A stretch of 64,000 bases of DNA from Methylobacterium nonmethylotrophicum. Its GTDB lineage: Bacteria > Pseudomonadota > Alphaproteobacteria > Rhizobiales > Beijerinckiaceae. The position numbers were made by a program, and so were the translations under genes. The notes under the pieces were generated by a model, which was not told where the DNA came from, did not search any database, and was given only the letters and a program-made list of their open reading frames with translations. This document shows positions 1 through 8,546 of the stretch, one piece after another (the stretch's first letter is position 1; each line of letters begins with the position of its first letter). The stretch lies in contig NZ_SRLB01000001.1 of NCBI RefSeq assembly GCF_004745635.1, positions 496,001 to 560,000 of the forward strand. Direction: 5' to 3'.

Positions 1-30
1 ACGGTCGAACTCTCAATCCGTGAGGAACCG

Positions 31-867
31 ATGACCCTGCTGCACAAGACCTACGGCAAGGGCCGGGTGCGGGTGATGCGCGTCCACCGCGACGGCGACC
101 GGCACGAGGTGCGCGAGCTCACCGTGAAGGCGATGCTGACCGGCGCCTTCGAGCGCACCTTCACGCATGCCGACAACGGCCCGACCGTCTCGACCGACAC
201 GGTCAAGAACGTGGTCTACATCGTCGCCCGGGAATGCCCGGCCCTGCCGGCGGAGGCGTTCTGCAAGGCGGTGGCGCAGCGCCTCCTCGACAGCTACCCG
301 CAGATGGAGGCGGCCACCGTCACCGGCCACGAGACCCGCTGGAACCGGCTCGCCGTCGACGGCGCGGCCCATCCCCACGCCTTCACCCTCGACGGCAACG
401 GCCAGGCCACCGCCCGCGTCGTGCTGCGCCGCGACGGCGCGGAGATCGAGTCCGGCCTCTCCGGCTTCACCTTCCTGAAGAGCACGGAATCGGGCTGGGC
501 CAACTACGTCAAGGATCCCTACACCACGATCCCCGAGACCCACGACCGCATCGCCGCGACCAGCATGGAGGCGTCGTGGCGCTGGGCGTCCGAGCCCGCC
601 GATTACGCGGCCGCCAATGCCCGCATCCTCGACACCCTGCTGCGGGTCTTCGCCACGAGCTACAGCCACAGCCTGCAGGACAGCCTCTACCGCATGGGCA
701 CGGCCGCCCTCGAGGCGGTGCCGGAGATCGAGACCATCACGCTCGCCTGCCCGAACAAGCACTACCTGCTGGCGAACCTGACGCCCTTCGGCCTCGACAA
801 CCCCAACCAGGTCTTCATCGCCACCGACGAGCCGCACGGGCAGATCGAGTGCACGGTCGGGCGGTGA
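31..867 (+). CDS. pucL: Urate oxidase (factor-independent uricase)
   Basis: This 278-residue protein is a cofactor-free urate oxidase, which oxidises urate to 5-hydroxyisourate in purine breakdown. The sequence shows a T-fold uricase pattern: a YGKGRVRVMRV start, the N-terminal ADNGPTVSTDTVKN segment (equivalent to the conserved catalytic Thr region), FTFLKSTESGW in the middle, and a C-terminal half ending in a region with PNKHYLLANL and DNPNQVFIATDEPHG. Length and motifs match the whole family, so it looks complete. The ATG at 31 follows a GAGGAACCG ribosome site. Earlier genes of a purine operon would lie outside the window. The following gene on this strand is a damaged VOC protein. Confidence 0.95.
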   Translation: MTLLHKTYGKGRVRVMRVHRDGDRHEVRELTVKAMLTGAFERTFTHADNGPTVSTDTVKNVVYIVARECPALPAEAFCKAVAQRLLDSYPQMEAATVTGHETRWNRLAVDGAAHPHAFTLDGNGQATARVVLRRDGAEIESGLSGFTFLKSTESGWANYVKDPYTTIPETHDRIAATSMEASWRWASEPADYAAANARILDTLLRVFATSYSHSLQDSLYRMGTAALEAVPEIETITLACPNKHYLLANLTPFGLDNPNQVFIATDEPHGQIECTVGR

Positions 868-928
868 GGCGCAGGGCCGAGGGCTGCACCGCTCGTCCGA
901 GCCTGACGAATCCGAGGGAGGGCGATGC

Positions 929-1320
929 GTGCTCGATCATCTCGCCATCGACGTCTCCGATCTCGCCCGCAGCCGGCGGTTCTACGCCGCGGCCCTGGCC
1001 CCGCTCGGCTACGGGCTAAGACGCGAGAGGACGGCCTCGGTCGGGTTCGGCGTGATCGAGGGCGAGGGACGCTCGCTCGATCCGGACGGGGATTTCTGGA
1101 TCGCGGAGGGCGTTCCCCACCCCCGCTTCCCCACTTCGCCTTCAGCGCGCCGTCCCGGGCGGCCGTCGACGCCTTCTTCGAGGCCGCGCTTGGTGCAGGC
1201 GGGGTGGATAACGGCCGCCCCGGCCTGCGCGACCGCTATCATCCGCACTACTATGCGGCGTTTGTCATCGATCCGGACGGCTACAACATCGAAGCCGTGT
1301 GTCACAAGGAGGTCTGCTGA
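929..1320 (+). pseudogene. Frameshifted VOC (glyoxalase/dioxygenase-like) family protein
   Basis: Two partial frames together make one VOC-fold protein of about 130 residues. The first half starts at a GTG at 929 (MLDHLAIDVSDLARSRRFYA, ending around DGDFWIAEGVPH). The second half lies one frame away and ends at 1320 with HYYAAFVIDPDGYNIEAVCH, a typical VOC C-terminus. The reading frame changes in the C-rich stretch at about 1111-1135 (runs of C, including CCCCACCCCC). As written, the gene cannot make the full domain. This is either a true frameshift or a homopolymer sequencing error. The GTG follows a GAGGGAGGG ribosome site. The substrate is unknown. Confidence 0.75.
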
Positions 1321-1387
1321 TCGCCGTGGGTGCTCGTCTCGTGCCCGAAGGCGTCGCTTCCGAAGCAATGCCGACGATCCCACCCTT

Positions 1388-1519
1388 CACCTCATCCTGA
1401 GGTGCTGGGCGATCGGAGATCGCGCAGCCTCGAAGGAGGGCTCCAGGGATCGCGGAGACATCTGGAGCCCTCCTTCGAGGCCCAGCGATCTGCGATCGCC
1501 GGTCACCTCAGGATAAGGT
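1388..1519. repeat. Palindromic intergenic repeat, copy 1
   Basis: A long imperfect inverted repeat fills the gap between the VOC remnant and the carboxylate-amine ligase. Its outer arms are CACCTCATCCTGAGGTG and CACCTCAGGATAAGGT. The inner arms are CCTCGAAGGAGGGCTCCAG and its near-exact complement. The same architecture recurs at 7250-7370 and 11399-11538, with a fragment at about 14302. It contains no gene and behaves like a dispersed, structured intergenic (REP- or MITE-like) element. Confidence 0.75.
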
Positions 1520-1593
1520 AGAGGGTGGGGTTGCCTGGCAAGTCGAACAGGCTCTCAGCCGCTCCCTCACGGTCACCCCGACCAGTCCGACCC

Positions 1594-2748
1594 TCAATGC
1601 CGCGTCGGGTTCGCCCCCACCGTCTCGGCGGTGAGCCAGTCCACCACCTCGGCCAGCGCCTCCCTGGGCGGCAGGCCGCGGCCCTGCGCCTCGGTGAACA
1701 GGGCGAGCTGGCGGTCGGCGCTGGTGCCGCGGGCGACGATCCAGCGGGCGAGGTCGAGCTCGGCCTCGCAGGCCAGCGCCCGGGCGTCCTCGGCGACGAG
1801 GGCCAGGGTCTCGCCGAGCACCGTCGCCACCGGCCGGGCCGCCCGCGTCGCCTCGCAGACGAAGCTGCCGTGGATGCCGTAGCGCTGGGCCCGCCAGCAA
1901 TTCTCCGCCGCGATCGCGTGCGAGGCGCCGGTGGGGTCGCGGTGGAGTCCGGGGTCGCGGGCGAGGCGGCGCACCAGGCAACGGTAGAGCGCCGCGATGG
2001 CGAGCGCGTCGTCGAGGCGGGTGCAGCTGTCGGCGATGCGCAGGTCGAGGCTCGGGCCGGCGGGCGAGGGGCAGATCACCCACCAGACGTGGCGCGGGTC
2101 GTCGATGGCGCCGGTGCCCACCACCGTGTCGAGGTAACGGGCGTAATCCGCCTCGTCGCGGAAGAGCGGCGGCAGGCCGCTGCGGGGCAGCTCGCGCGCC
2201 GCGGCGAGGCGGTAGCCGAGGAGCCCGGTGCGCTGGGCCTGCCAGAACGGCGAGGAGGTCGAGAGGGCGAGCAGCAGCGGCAGGAAAGGCTGCACCCGGT
2301 TCATCAGGTCGATCCGCGAGACGCCCTCCGGCACGCCCACCGCGACGCTGAGGCCGCAGACCACGGTGCGGCTGCCGACCATCTGCAGGTCGCGCAGCAC
2401 CCGGCCGCGGGCCACCTGGTCGCGGGGGCGCACCCGGCTCCACTGGGCCAGCGGATGGGTGCCGGACGCCATCAGGGCGAGGCCCCGCGCCGCCGCGAGG
2501 GCGCCCACGCCGCTCCGGAGGGCCGAGAGGGTCCGCCGGGCCTCGGCGAGGTCGGTCACCGGCGCGGTGGCCCAGACGAGCTGCGGCTCCATCAGCTCGG
2601 TGCGCACCTGGGGGTGGTCGGCCCGGCAGGCGGCCAGGAAGTCGTGGGTGCGGGCCCGGGCGGCATCGCGCTTGCCCGCGTCGTTGATGAACACTTCCTC
2701 CTCGATGCAGACGTCGAAATCCGCTCGCATACGCAATACCTCCGGCAA
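1594..2748 (-). CDS. Carboxylate-amine ligase (YbdK/GCS2 family)
   Basis: The product is about 384 residues and belongs to the glutamate-cysteine ligase type 2 (YbdK) family, ATP-dependent enzymes that join an amine to a carboxylate. Visible hallmarks are the acidic IEEEVFI start corresponding to the family's GVEEE motif, the ASGTHPLAQWS segment, the VCGLSVAVGVPEG block (the family's CGxHVHVG region), and AENCWRAQRYGIHG near residue 290. The CGxHVHVG motif is degenerate here because the usual histidines are replaced, so substrate and activity are uncertain. A second in-frame ATG at 2730 is an alternative start. It lies downstream of, and in the same direction as, rsmE. Confidence 0.8.
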   Translation of the reverse strand: MPEVLRMRADFDVCIEEEVFINDAGKRDAARARTHDFLAACRADHPQVRTELMEPQLVWATAPVTDLAEARRTLSALRSGVGALAAARGLALMASGTHPLAQWSRVRPRDQVARGRVLRDLQMVGSRTVVCGLSVAVGVPEGVSRIDLMNRVQPFLPLLLALSTSSPFWQAQRTGLLGYRLAAARELPRSGLPPLFRDEADYARYLDTVVGTGAIDDPRHVWWVICPSPAGPSLDLRIADSCTRLDDALAIAALYRCLVRRLARDPGLHRDPTGASHAIAAENCWRAQRYGIHGSFVCEATRAARPVATVLGETLALVAEDARALACEAELDLARWIVARGTSADRQLALFTEAQGRGLPPREALAEVVDWLTAETVGANPTRH

Positions 2749-2879
2749 GAGCGATCTCCGGGAAGAGCGGGCCGCGGCAGGCCGGCGGCCTCGGCCGCGA
2801 ATCGACCTCGGCCGCGGGCGGCTCCACTGTCAGCGCTTGAAATGAGGCGCGAGCCCGGTCGCCGGCGCCCCGGGGCGGA

Positions 2880-3665
2880 TCAGGCCTCCGACCGGCCGTC
2901 CCCGAGCACGGCCTGGACCAGGGCCAGCACCGCCACGGCGGCGGTGTCGGCGCGCAGGATGCGCGGACCGAGGGAGAGGCGGACGGTGTTGGGACGGTCT
3001 CCGATCAGGGTGCGCTCCTCCGGCGTGAACCCCCCCTCCGGTCCGATCACAACGGCCAGCGGAACGGGGCCGTTCCCCGATACGGCACGCCCCCGCGCCG
3101 CCGCACCAGCCTGGGTCAAAGCCGCGACCGGATCGGCCACGGGAGCGTCCTCGTCGCAGAACACCAGCAGGCGCTCCGGCGCGAGGGCGGCCACGGCCTC
3201 GGCCAGCGGCGCGGCGTCGCGGATCTCCGGCAGGCTCAGGATGCCGCACTGCTCGGCCGCCTCGATCGCGTTGGCGCGAAGCTTGTCGAGCTTGATCCGG
3301 TCCCCTTGCGTGCGCCGCGTGACCACCGGCTGGATCAGGCTCGCGCCCATCTCCACCGCCTTCTGGGCGACGTAGTCGAGGCGGGCCGCCTTGAGGGGGG
3401 CGAACAGGTAGTGCAGGTCGCCCGGCGCGGTCTGCGGACGGGCCTGCGCCCGCAGCACCAGGTCCGCCGCCTTGCGGCCGGTGGGCTCGATCTCGGCCCG
3501 CCACTCGCCGTCGCGGCCGTTGAACACCAGGACGGGCTCGCCCGCGCCCCGGCGCAGGACCGAGAGCAGGTAATTGGCCTGGGCCCGGTCGAGGCCGTGG
3601 CGCAAACCCTCCCGCATCGGGATGTCGAGGAAGAGCCGGGGAGCGTGGAAATCGTAGGCCGCCAT
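2880..3665 (-). CDS. rsmE: 16S rRNA m3U1498 methyltransferase RsmE
   Basis: This 261-residue SPOUT-class methyltransferase methylates N3 of U1498 in 16S rRNA using S-adenosylmethionine. An N-terminal PUA-like domain (HAPRLFLD at the start, LSVLRRGAGEPVLVFNG) is followed by the catalytic knot domain. Key blocks are AVEMGASLIQPVVTRRTQ, the AAEQCG segment, the SAM-binding VIGPEGGFTPEE near residue 205, and LGPRILRADTAAVA near the end. Length and motif order are normal for the family. It shares the minus strand with the carboxylate-amine ligase and diverges from the secreted protein gene at 3922. Confidence 0.95.
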   Translation of the reverse strand: MAAYDFHAPRLFLDIPMREGLRHGLDRAQANYLLSVLRRGAGEPVLVFNGRDGEWRAEIEPTGRKAADLVLRAQARPQTAPGDLHYLFAPLKAARLDYVAQKAVEMGASLIQPVVTRRTQGDRIKLDKLRANAIEAAEQCGILSLPEIRDAAPLAEAVAALAPERLLVFCDEDAPVADPVAALTQAGAAARGRAVSGNGPVPLAVVIGPEGGFTPEERTLIGDRPNTVRLSLGPRILRADTAAVAVLALVQAVLGDGRSEA

Positions 3666-3921
3666 GGCCGCCCTGCTCGCCGAGGCGGGGGCGGGATGTC
3701 AATCGCCCGGCCTGTGGCTTTCCTGCAACGTCGGGCGGCGCGCGGGCACGAAGCCGGGGCGGCGGGCGGCGGCCCGCACGATGGCGCCACATTCCTGTGC
3801 AGAAACCGCATCCGGGCCGGAAGCGGCAAGGATTTCTTCGGGTATGCCGGACGCGCGGCCGGATCGGTCCGATGCGCGGCGCAGAGGCCGGGATCAGAGC
3901 AGGGATACGGGGGGTTACGAG

Positions 3922-4407
3922 ATGACTGGCATGCGTGTGACCGTGGCGGCGCTGGCCGGAAGCCTGCTCGGCGCGACGCTCCTCGGCGGGGCCGCCCAGG
4001 CCCAGGGCGCCGACTGCACCACGATCCAGAAGACGCTGACCGAGCGCAAGGACATCGTCGCCAAGGTCAATGCCGCCTCGCAGGGCAAGAAGGCCAAGAT
4101 CACGGCGGCGGCCGCCTGCACCCTGTTCACCAGGCTCCAGGCCAACGGCAACGAGGGCATGAAGTGGATCACCGCCAACAAGGATTGGTGCTCGATCCCG
4201 GATTCCTTCGTCGAGGGCTTCAAGGCCGACCACACCAAGGTGACGTCGCTGCGCGGCAAGGTCTGCAACGCCGCCCAGCAGCAGGCCGCGATGGAGAAGA
4301 AGGCCCGCGCCATGCAGGCCCAGCAGCAGCAGGGCGGCGGCGGTGGCGGCCTCCTCGGCGGGCCCGGCCTGACCGGCAGCTTCCGGGTGCCGCAGGGCGC
4401 CCTGTGA
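3922..4407 (+). CDS. Small secreted protein of unknown function
   Basis: A 161-residue protein with a clear Sec signal peptide: MTGMRVTVAALAGS followed by a hydrophobic core and a likely cleavage after AQAQG at about residue 28. The mature part is rich in Lys and Ala and carries four cysteines (DCTTIQ, AACTLF, DWCSIP, KVCNAA) that could form two disulphides in the periplasm. The tail is low complexity, with a QQQQ-GGGGGG run and a final FRVPQGAL. I recognise no named family. The ATG at 3922 was chosen because the signal peptide starts there. It sits 55 bp before ubiA on the same strand. Confidence 0.75.
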   Translation: MTGMRVTVAALAGSLLGATLLGGAAQAQGADCTTIQKTLTERKDIVAKVNAASQGKKAKITAAAACTLFTRLQANGNEGMKWITANKDWCSIPDSFVEGFKADHTKVTSLRGKVCNAAQQQAAMEKKARAMQAQQQQGGGGGGLLGGPGLTGSFRVPQGAL

Positions 4408-4462
4408 GCCGCGCCGCCGTGAGTCCCGCCGCCAAGGCGGCCCCGGCCCGCCGCATCCCTGC

Positions 4463-5404
4463 ATGATGGCCGCCCCCGACCGCCCGGTCGCCGACGCGGT
4501 CACGGGGCACTGGGTCGACCGGCACGCCCCCGAGGCCCTGCGCCCCTACCTGCGCCTCGCCCGCATCGAGCGGCCGATCGGCTGGTGGCTCCTGCTCCTG
4601 CCGTGCTGGTGGTCGGCGGCTTTGGCCGCGATCGCGGCCGGCCAGCCTGGCCCGAGCCTGTGGCACCTCGTCCTGTTCCTCGTCGGCGCCGTCGCCATGC
4701 GGGGGGCGGGCTCGACCTACAACGACATCGCCGACCGCGACCTCGACGCCCGCGTCGAGCGCACCCGCCTGCGACCGCTCCCCTCCGGCCGGATCGGCGT
4801 GCGCCACGCCCTGACCTTCCTGGTGCTCCAGGCCCTCGTCGGCCTCGCGGTGCTGCTGCAGTTCAACCGCACGGCGATCCTCGTCGGCCTCGCCTCGCTC
4901 CTGCCGGTCGCGATCTACCCGTTCATGAAGCGGGTGATGCCGGTGCCGCAAGCCGTGCTCGGCCTCGCCTTCGCGTGGGGCGCCCTGATGGGCTGGGTCG
5001 CCCTGATCGGCCGCCTCGACGCCCCGGCCTGCTGGCTCTATGCCGGCGCCATCGCGTGGGTCATCGGCTACGACACCATCTACGCGGTGCAGGACATCGA
5101 GGACGACGAGATCGCCGGCATCAAGTCCTCGGCGCGCTTCTTCGGCGCCCGGGTGCGGCTCGCGGTGGCGGGCTGCTTCATGGCCGCCGTCCTGTGCATC
5201 GGCCTCGCCCTCGCCGGGGCCGGGGCCGGGCCGATCGGGCTTGCCGGGCTCGCGCTGTTCGCCGGGCACCTCGCCTGGCAGGTCGGCCGGCTCGATCCGC
5301 GCGACGGCGCCGAGGCGCTGCGGCTGTTCCGCTCCAACCGCGACGCGGGGCTGATCCTGTTCTGCGGCCTCACGCTCGACGCGATCTGGCAAGGCTTGAT
5401 GTAG
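4463..5404 (+). CDS. ubiA: 4-hydroxybenzoate polyprenyltransferase UbiA
   Basis: This integral membrane prenyltransferase attaches the polyprenyl chain to 4-hydroxybenzoate in ubiquinone synthesis. The 313-residue sequence has about eight or nine hydrophobic segments and both Asp-rich, Mg-diphosphate-binding motifs: NDIADRDLDARVERT near residue 90 and YAVQDIEDDEIAGIKS near residue 210. RPIGWWLLLLPCWWS near residue 37 is the usual family N-terminal block. Two ATG codons stand in tandem at 4463 and 4466, and either could be used. Proximity to rsmE is common in Hyphomicrobiales. Confidence 0.95.
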   Translation: MMAAPDRPVADAVTGHWVDRHAPEALRPYLRLARIERPIGWWLLLLPCWWSAALAAIAAGQPGPSLWHLVLFLVGAVAMRGAGSTYNDIADRDLDARVERTRLRPLPSGRIGVRHALTFLVLQALVGLAVLLQFNRTAILVGLASLLPVAIYPFMKRVMPVPQAVLGLAFAWGALMGWVALIGRLDAPACWLYAGAIAWVIGYDTIYAVQDIEDDEIAGIKSSARFFGARVRLAVAGCFMAAVLCIGLALAGAGAGPIGLAGLALFAGHLAWQVGRLDPRDGAEALRLFRSNRDAGLILFCGLTLDAIWQGLM

Positions 5405-5455
5405 CCTGCTCGACGGAACCCGGGCCGACCTCGCTCGGGTTCATGCCGGGCGCGC

Positions 5456-5974
5456 TCAGACGCTCCTGCCCTCCGTGATCAGCGCCTCGTCGCGGTAGAC
5501 CAGCGGGCGCAGGGGCAGCCGGCCGGTCTTGCGGCGGGTGAGGAAGCGCGGCCGCCGATGGGTCAGCAGGCCGTGCCGGCGGCGGATCCGCACCGCGCCG
5601 AGCTTCACCCGGCCGAGCTGCTGGCCCATCGGGGCGACGGCGCCGTCCTCCTGGATCACCACGAGCGGCAGGCCCGATTCGGCGCCGAGGCGGCGCCACA
5701 CCGCCACGACCTCGTCGTCGCCGTAGACGCCGAGCCGCATCAGCGGGTCGCCGCTGCGGTCGAGCACCATCACGGCGAAGCGGTCCTCGCCGGCGGCGTC
5801 GCTGGCGTCGCCGTCGAGGCAGAGGGCGAGGCTGCCGGCGGCGGTGCCGCCCGGCAGGCGGCCCACCATCGGCAGAGCCGACGGCTCGACCTGGACCGGG
5901 CCGCGGTGGATCACGGGGAGCCCGACGTCGCGACGGGCGGCCTGGCGGTTCGAAGAGGGGAATCTGGTGACCAT
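5456..5974 (-). CDS. Hypothetical protein, DUF6101-like
   Basis: The protein has about 172 residues, no signal peptide and no membrane segment. The middle reads as a small beta-rich domain (FAVMVLDRSGDPLMRLGVYG, then LPLVVIQEDGAVAPMG), and the C-terminus is strongly basic (IRRRHGLLTHRRPRFLTRRK). I recall this layout from an uncharacterised alphaproteobacterial family annotated DUF6101, but that link is from memory. The ATG at 5974 is preferred over an in-frame TTG at 5986. It converges with ubiA. Confidence 0.7.
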   Translation of the reverse strand: MVTRFPSSNRQAARRDVGLPVIHRGPVQVEPSALPMVGRLPGGTAAGSLALCLDGDASDAAGEDRFAVMVLDRSGDPLMRLGVYGDDEVVAVWRRLGAESGLPLVVIQEDGAVAPMGQQLGRVKLGAVRIRRRHGLLTHRRPRFLTRRKTGRLPLRPLVYRDEALITEGRSV

Positions 5975-6355
5975 GGTTCTGCTCAACGCCCTGTCCGCGT
6001 GAGGCGGCGACCTCTGCCGTGTCGTCCGCTGTTGTCACGACAATGGACCGGCCCCGGCTCAGAACGCCTTAAAAGGCAGCGTTAAGCGATGGTTGGCGCG
6101 GCACGTTTGCGCCGAATGCTCAATGGATCCTTGTCCCGGCCGGATTCATTTATCGTTCACTCCCAGAACAAGCCGCCGCCGATGCTCGCCGCTCCCTGAG
6201 ATAACGATGCGGCATCAGGCCTGCCGGTGCCGGGACGGCGGCATCCTTGTGGCGTCCGGTGGCGGCGCCTACAACGGTGGGCGACGTCGCCCCGTGCGCA
6301 ACCCGTGCCCGCCGCGGGGCCGCCGGGCGCTCCCCTCGAACCCTCGCGGCCGACC
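5975..6355. other. Intergenic region between divergent genes
   Basis: About 380 bp separates the DUF6101-like gene (minus) from the CysQ-type gene (plus). The stretch around 6060-6180 is relatively AT-rich (TTCATTTATCGTTCACTC) and probably holds the promoters for both. I see no gene, RNA structure or repeat that I can support here. Confidence 0.4.
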
Positions 6356-7168
6356 ATGCCTCTCCCCGACGACGTGCGCCCACACCTGCCTCAGGTCCGG
6401 GCGACCATCCGCGAGGCCGCGCTCCTGGCGCTGCCGTATTTCCGGCAGGGCGAGCGCACCAGCGCCCGGGTCTGGAGCAAGTCCGGCGGCTCGCCGGTGA
6501 CGGAGGCCGACGTGACCGTCGACGCCTTCCTGAAGGTGCGCCTGAGCGAGCTGATCCCGGCCGCCGCCTGGCTGTCGGAGGAGACCCGGGACGATCCGGT
6601 GCGGCTCGCCCACGACCTCGTCTGGATCGTCGACCCGATCGACGGCACACGGGCCTTCCTGTCGGGCGATCCCGACTGGTCGATCGCCGTGGCGCTGCTC
6701 GCCCGCGGCGAGCCGGTGCTCGGCCTCGTCGCCGCCCCGGTCACCGCGACGCTCTACGAGGCCGTGGCCGGGGAGGGGGCGACGAAGGATGGCGCGACCA
6801 TCCGGGTCTCGGGCCAGGCGGCGGTGGCCGGCGCCCGGGTCACCGGCCCGAAGCCGATGGCCGACCGGCTCGAGCGCGTGCTCGGCCTCGCCGACACGCC
6901 CGGCGCCCTGGTGCGGCTGCCGCGGATCCCGTCGCTCGCGCTGCGCCTGGTGCGGGTCGCCGAGGGCCTGGTCGATGTCGGGCTGGTGTCGTCGGATGCC
7001 CGCGACTGGGACCTCGCCGGGGCCGACCTGATCCTGCGCGAGGCCGGCGGCACCGTCGTCGACCTCGCCGGCCAGCCCCCGGTCTACAACCGCCGCGAGC
7101 CGATCCACGGCGAGCTCATCGCCGTGCCGCAGGCCCTGCGGGCGCCGGTGCTGGCCGGGCTCGCGTGA
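6356..7168 (+). CDS. Inositol monophosphatase family protein, CysQ-type
   Basis: A 270-residue Mg-dependent phosphatase of the IMPase/FBPase superfamily. It is most like 3'(2'),5'-bisphosphate nucleotidase CysQ, which clears PAP formed during sulfate assimilation. The metal-site motifs are present: SPVTEADVTVD near residue 45, LSEET near 75, WIVDPIDGTRAFLSG near 88, and the C-terminal DARDWDLAGADLIL near 213. The DGTRAF form and short length favour CysQ or histidinol-phosphatase-like members over true inositol phosphatase. The exact substrate cannot be set from sequence. The ATG at 6356 gives a normal family N-terminus. Confidence 0.85.
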   Translation: MPLPDDVRPHLPQVRATIREAALLALPYFRQGERTSARVWSKSGGSPVTEADVTVDAFLKVRLSELIPAAAWLSEETRDDPVRLAHDLVWIVDPIDGTRAFLSGDPDWSIAVALLARGEPVLGLVAAPVTATLYEAVAGEGATKDGATIRVSGQAAVAGARVTGPKPMADRLERVLGLADTPGALVRLPRIPSLALRLVRVAEGLVDVGLVSSDARDWDLAGADLILREAGGTVVDLAGQPPVYNRREPIHGELIAVPQALRAPVLAGLA

Positions 7169-7249
7169 CGGGCGACGGGTGGTGGAGTCGCTGAGAGCCT
7201 GGTTGACCTATCACGCCGGTATCGCCGGCGCCTCTTCGATCCGACCCTC

Positions 7250-7370
7250 GACCTCATCCTGAGGTGTCAGTCGATCTGTGATCGACTGACCTCGAAGGAG
7301 GGCTCCGGAAATCTCAGTGATCCCTGGAGTTCTCCTTGGAGGCCGCTACGCGGCACCTCAGGATGAGGTT
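7250..7370. repeat. Palindromic intergenic repeat, copy 2
   Basis: Same element type as at 1388. It has outer arms ACCTCATCCTGAGGTG and CACCTCAGGATGAGGT, and a central pair built on CCTCGAAGGAGGGCTCC and a diverged partner (CTGGAGTTCTCCTTGGAGG). The left stem segment CAGTCGATCTGTGATCGACTG is itself palindromic. No gene overlaps it. Confidence 0.75.
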
Positions 7371-7451
7371 GTGGGCGGGACGAGCATAGAAACCAAATAA
7401 TCAGACTTTGAGAGCCTGATTGAATTGAATATACCGATTAAAAACCACCAG

Positions 7452-7596
7452 GCCGTTCCGGAGCCGCGCAGCGGAGCCCGGAATTCAGAAAATCAGGTGG
7501 TAAAGCACGAGCCAGAATTTTGTCCGCCCTTTCCTGGGCCATCAGAAGTTCCGGATTCCGGGCTCCGCTGCGCGGCTCCGGAATGACTCGGTGGGT
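7452..7596. repeat. Inverted repeat with about 33-bp arms
   Basis: The arms at about 7452-7486 (CCGTTCCGGAGCCGCGCAGC and onward) and 7562-7596 are near-perfect complements separated by about 75 bp. This is a different sequence from the CCTCATCCTGAGG repeats. The whole 7169-7784 stretch holds this inverted repeat, repeat copy 2 and a hairpin next to livF. I see no convincing gene in it. Confidence 0.65.
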
Positions 7597-7749
7597 TTCA
7601 ATCTGGTCAGAGCACGTCAAATAGGCTCTCGCACCTCATTCCCGAAGAGCAAATTCTTTGGATGAACGCTCGTTGCCGTCTCCGGGCGATCCCAGATAAG
7701 CTTGAGATCGCTCGCAGAGGGAATCCCGCGACTGTCCGCAACCGGAACA

Positions 7750-7769
7750 GATCAGGCGGAAGCCTGATC
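7750..7769 (-). terminator. Hairpin downstream of livF
   Basis: An 8-bp perfect stem (GATCAGGC/GCCTGATC) with a 4-base loop lies 15 bp after the livF stop and could end the transporter transcript. There is no strong U tract on the minus strand, so termination is inferred from position. Confidence 0.4.
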
Positions 7770-7784
7770 ACCAACGCTGCCGCA

Positions 7785-8546
7785 TCACCGTCCGGACGCG
7801 ACCCGGTTCGGCGGCGCGGCTGCGTCGTCCGCGGCCAGCACGCCCAGATAGGTCTCGACCACCCGGGCGTCGGTCTGGAGGGTGCGGCTGTCGCCCTCGA
7901 GCACCACGGTGCCGCCGTCGAGGACGTAGCCGTGGTCGGCGATCTGGAGCGCCGCGCGGGCATTCTGCTCGACGAGGAGGATCGCCACCCCCTCGTCGCG
8001 CAGGCGCGCCACGGTGCGCATCACCTCGGCGACGATGAGCGGCGCGAGACCGAGGCTCGGCTCGTCGAGCATCAGGAGGCGCGGGCGGCCCATCAGGGCG
8101 CGGGCCATGGCGAGCATCTGGCGCTCTCCCCCTGAGAGCGTGCCGGCATGCTGGCGCCGGCGCTCGGCGAGGCGAGGGAAGAGCCGGTACATCTCGCCGA
8201 TGTCGCCGCCTCCGCCTGTGCCGCGGAACCGGAACGCGCCGAGCTTGAGGTTGTCCTCGACGGTCATGGTCGAGAACAGCTCCCGGCGCTCGGGGATCAG
8301 GCTCAGGCCCTGCGCCACCCGGGCCTCGACGGGCAGGCGCGTCAGGTCGCGGCCCTCGAAGCGGATGGCGCCGCGCGCCGGCAGCACCCCCATCAGGGCG
8401 TTGAGCAGGGTGGTCTTGCCGGCGCCGTTGGCGCCCAGCACCGTGACGAGCCGTCCGGGCTCGACCGTCAGCGAGATGCCGCGCACCGCCTCGACCTTGC
8501 CGTAGGCGACGGAGACGCTCTCGGCCTCGAGCATGGGTCGGGTCAT
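7785..8546 (-). CDS. livF: Branched-chain amino acid-type ABC transporter ATP-binding protein LivF
   Basis: A 253-residue ATPase subunit of a HAAT-family importer. It has Walker A GANGAGKTT near residue 42, the Q-loop region LSLIPERRELF, the signature LSGGERQMLA near 145, Walker B RLLMLDEPSLGLAP, and the switch histidine replaced by VEQNA, as is normal for LivF. The start overlaps the stop of the LivM-LivG gene by 4 bp (ATGA). A second ATG lies 12 bp further in. It sits at the end of a livK-livH-livMG-livF cluster beside phenylacetate genes, so an aromatic acid or amino acid substrate is possible. The substrate is not visible in the sequence. Confidence 0.93.
   Translation of the reverse strand: MTRPMLEAESVSVAYGKVEAVRGISLTVEPGRLVTVLGANGAGKTTLLNALMGVLPARGAIRFEGRDLTRLPVEARVAQGLSLIPERRELFSTMTVEDNLKLGAFRFRGTGGGGDIGEMYRLFPRLAERRRQHAGTLSGGERQMLAMARALMGRPRLLMLDEPSLGLAPLIVAEVMRTVARLRDEGVAILLVEQNARAALQIADHGYVLDGGTVVLEGDSRTLQTDARVVETYLGVLAADDAAAPPNRVASGR

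Noticed and set aside
7438..7620. A 60-codon frame within the intergenic inverted repeat
   Set aside because: It is composed almost entirely of the two repeat arms, so the open frame is a by-product of the repeat.
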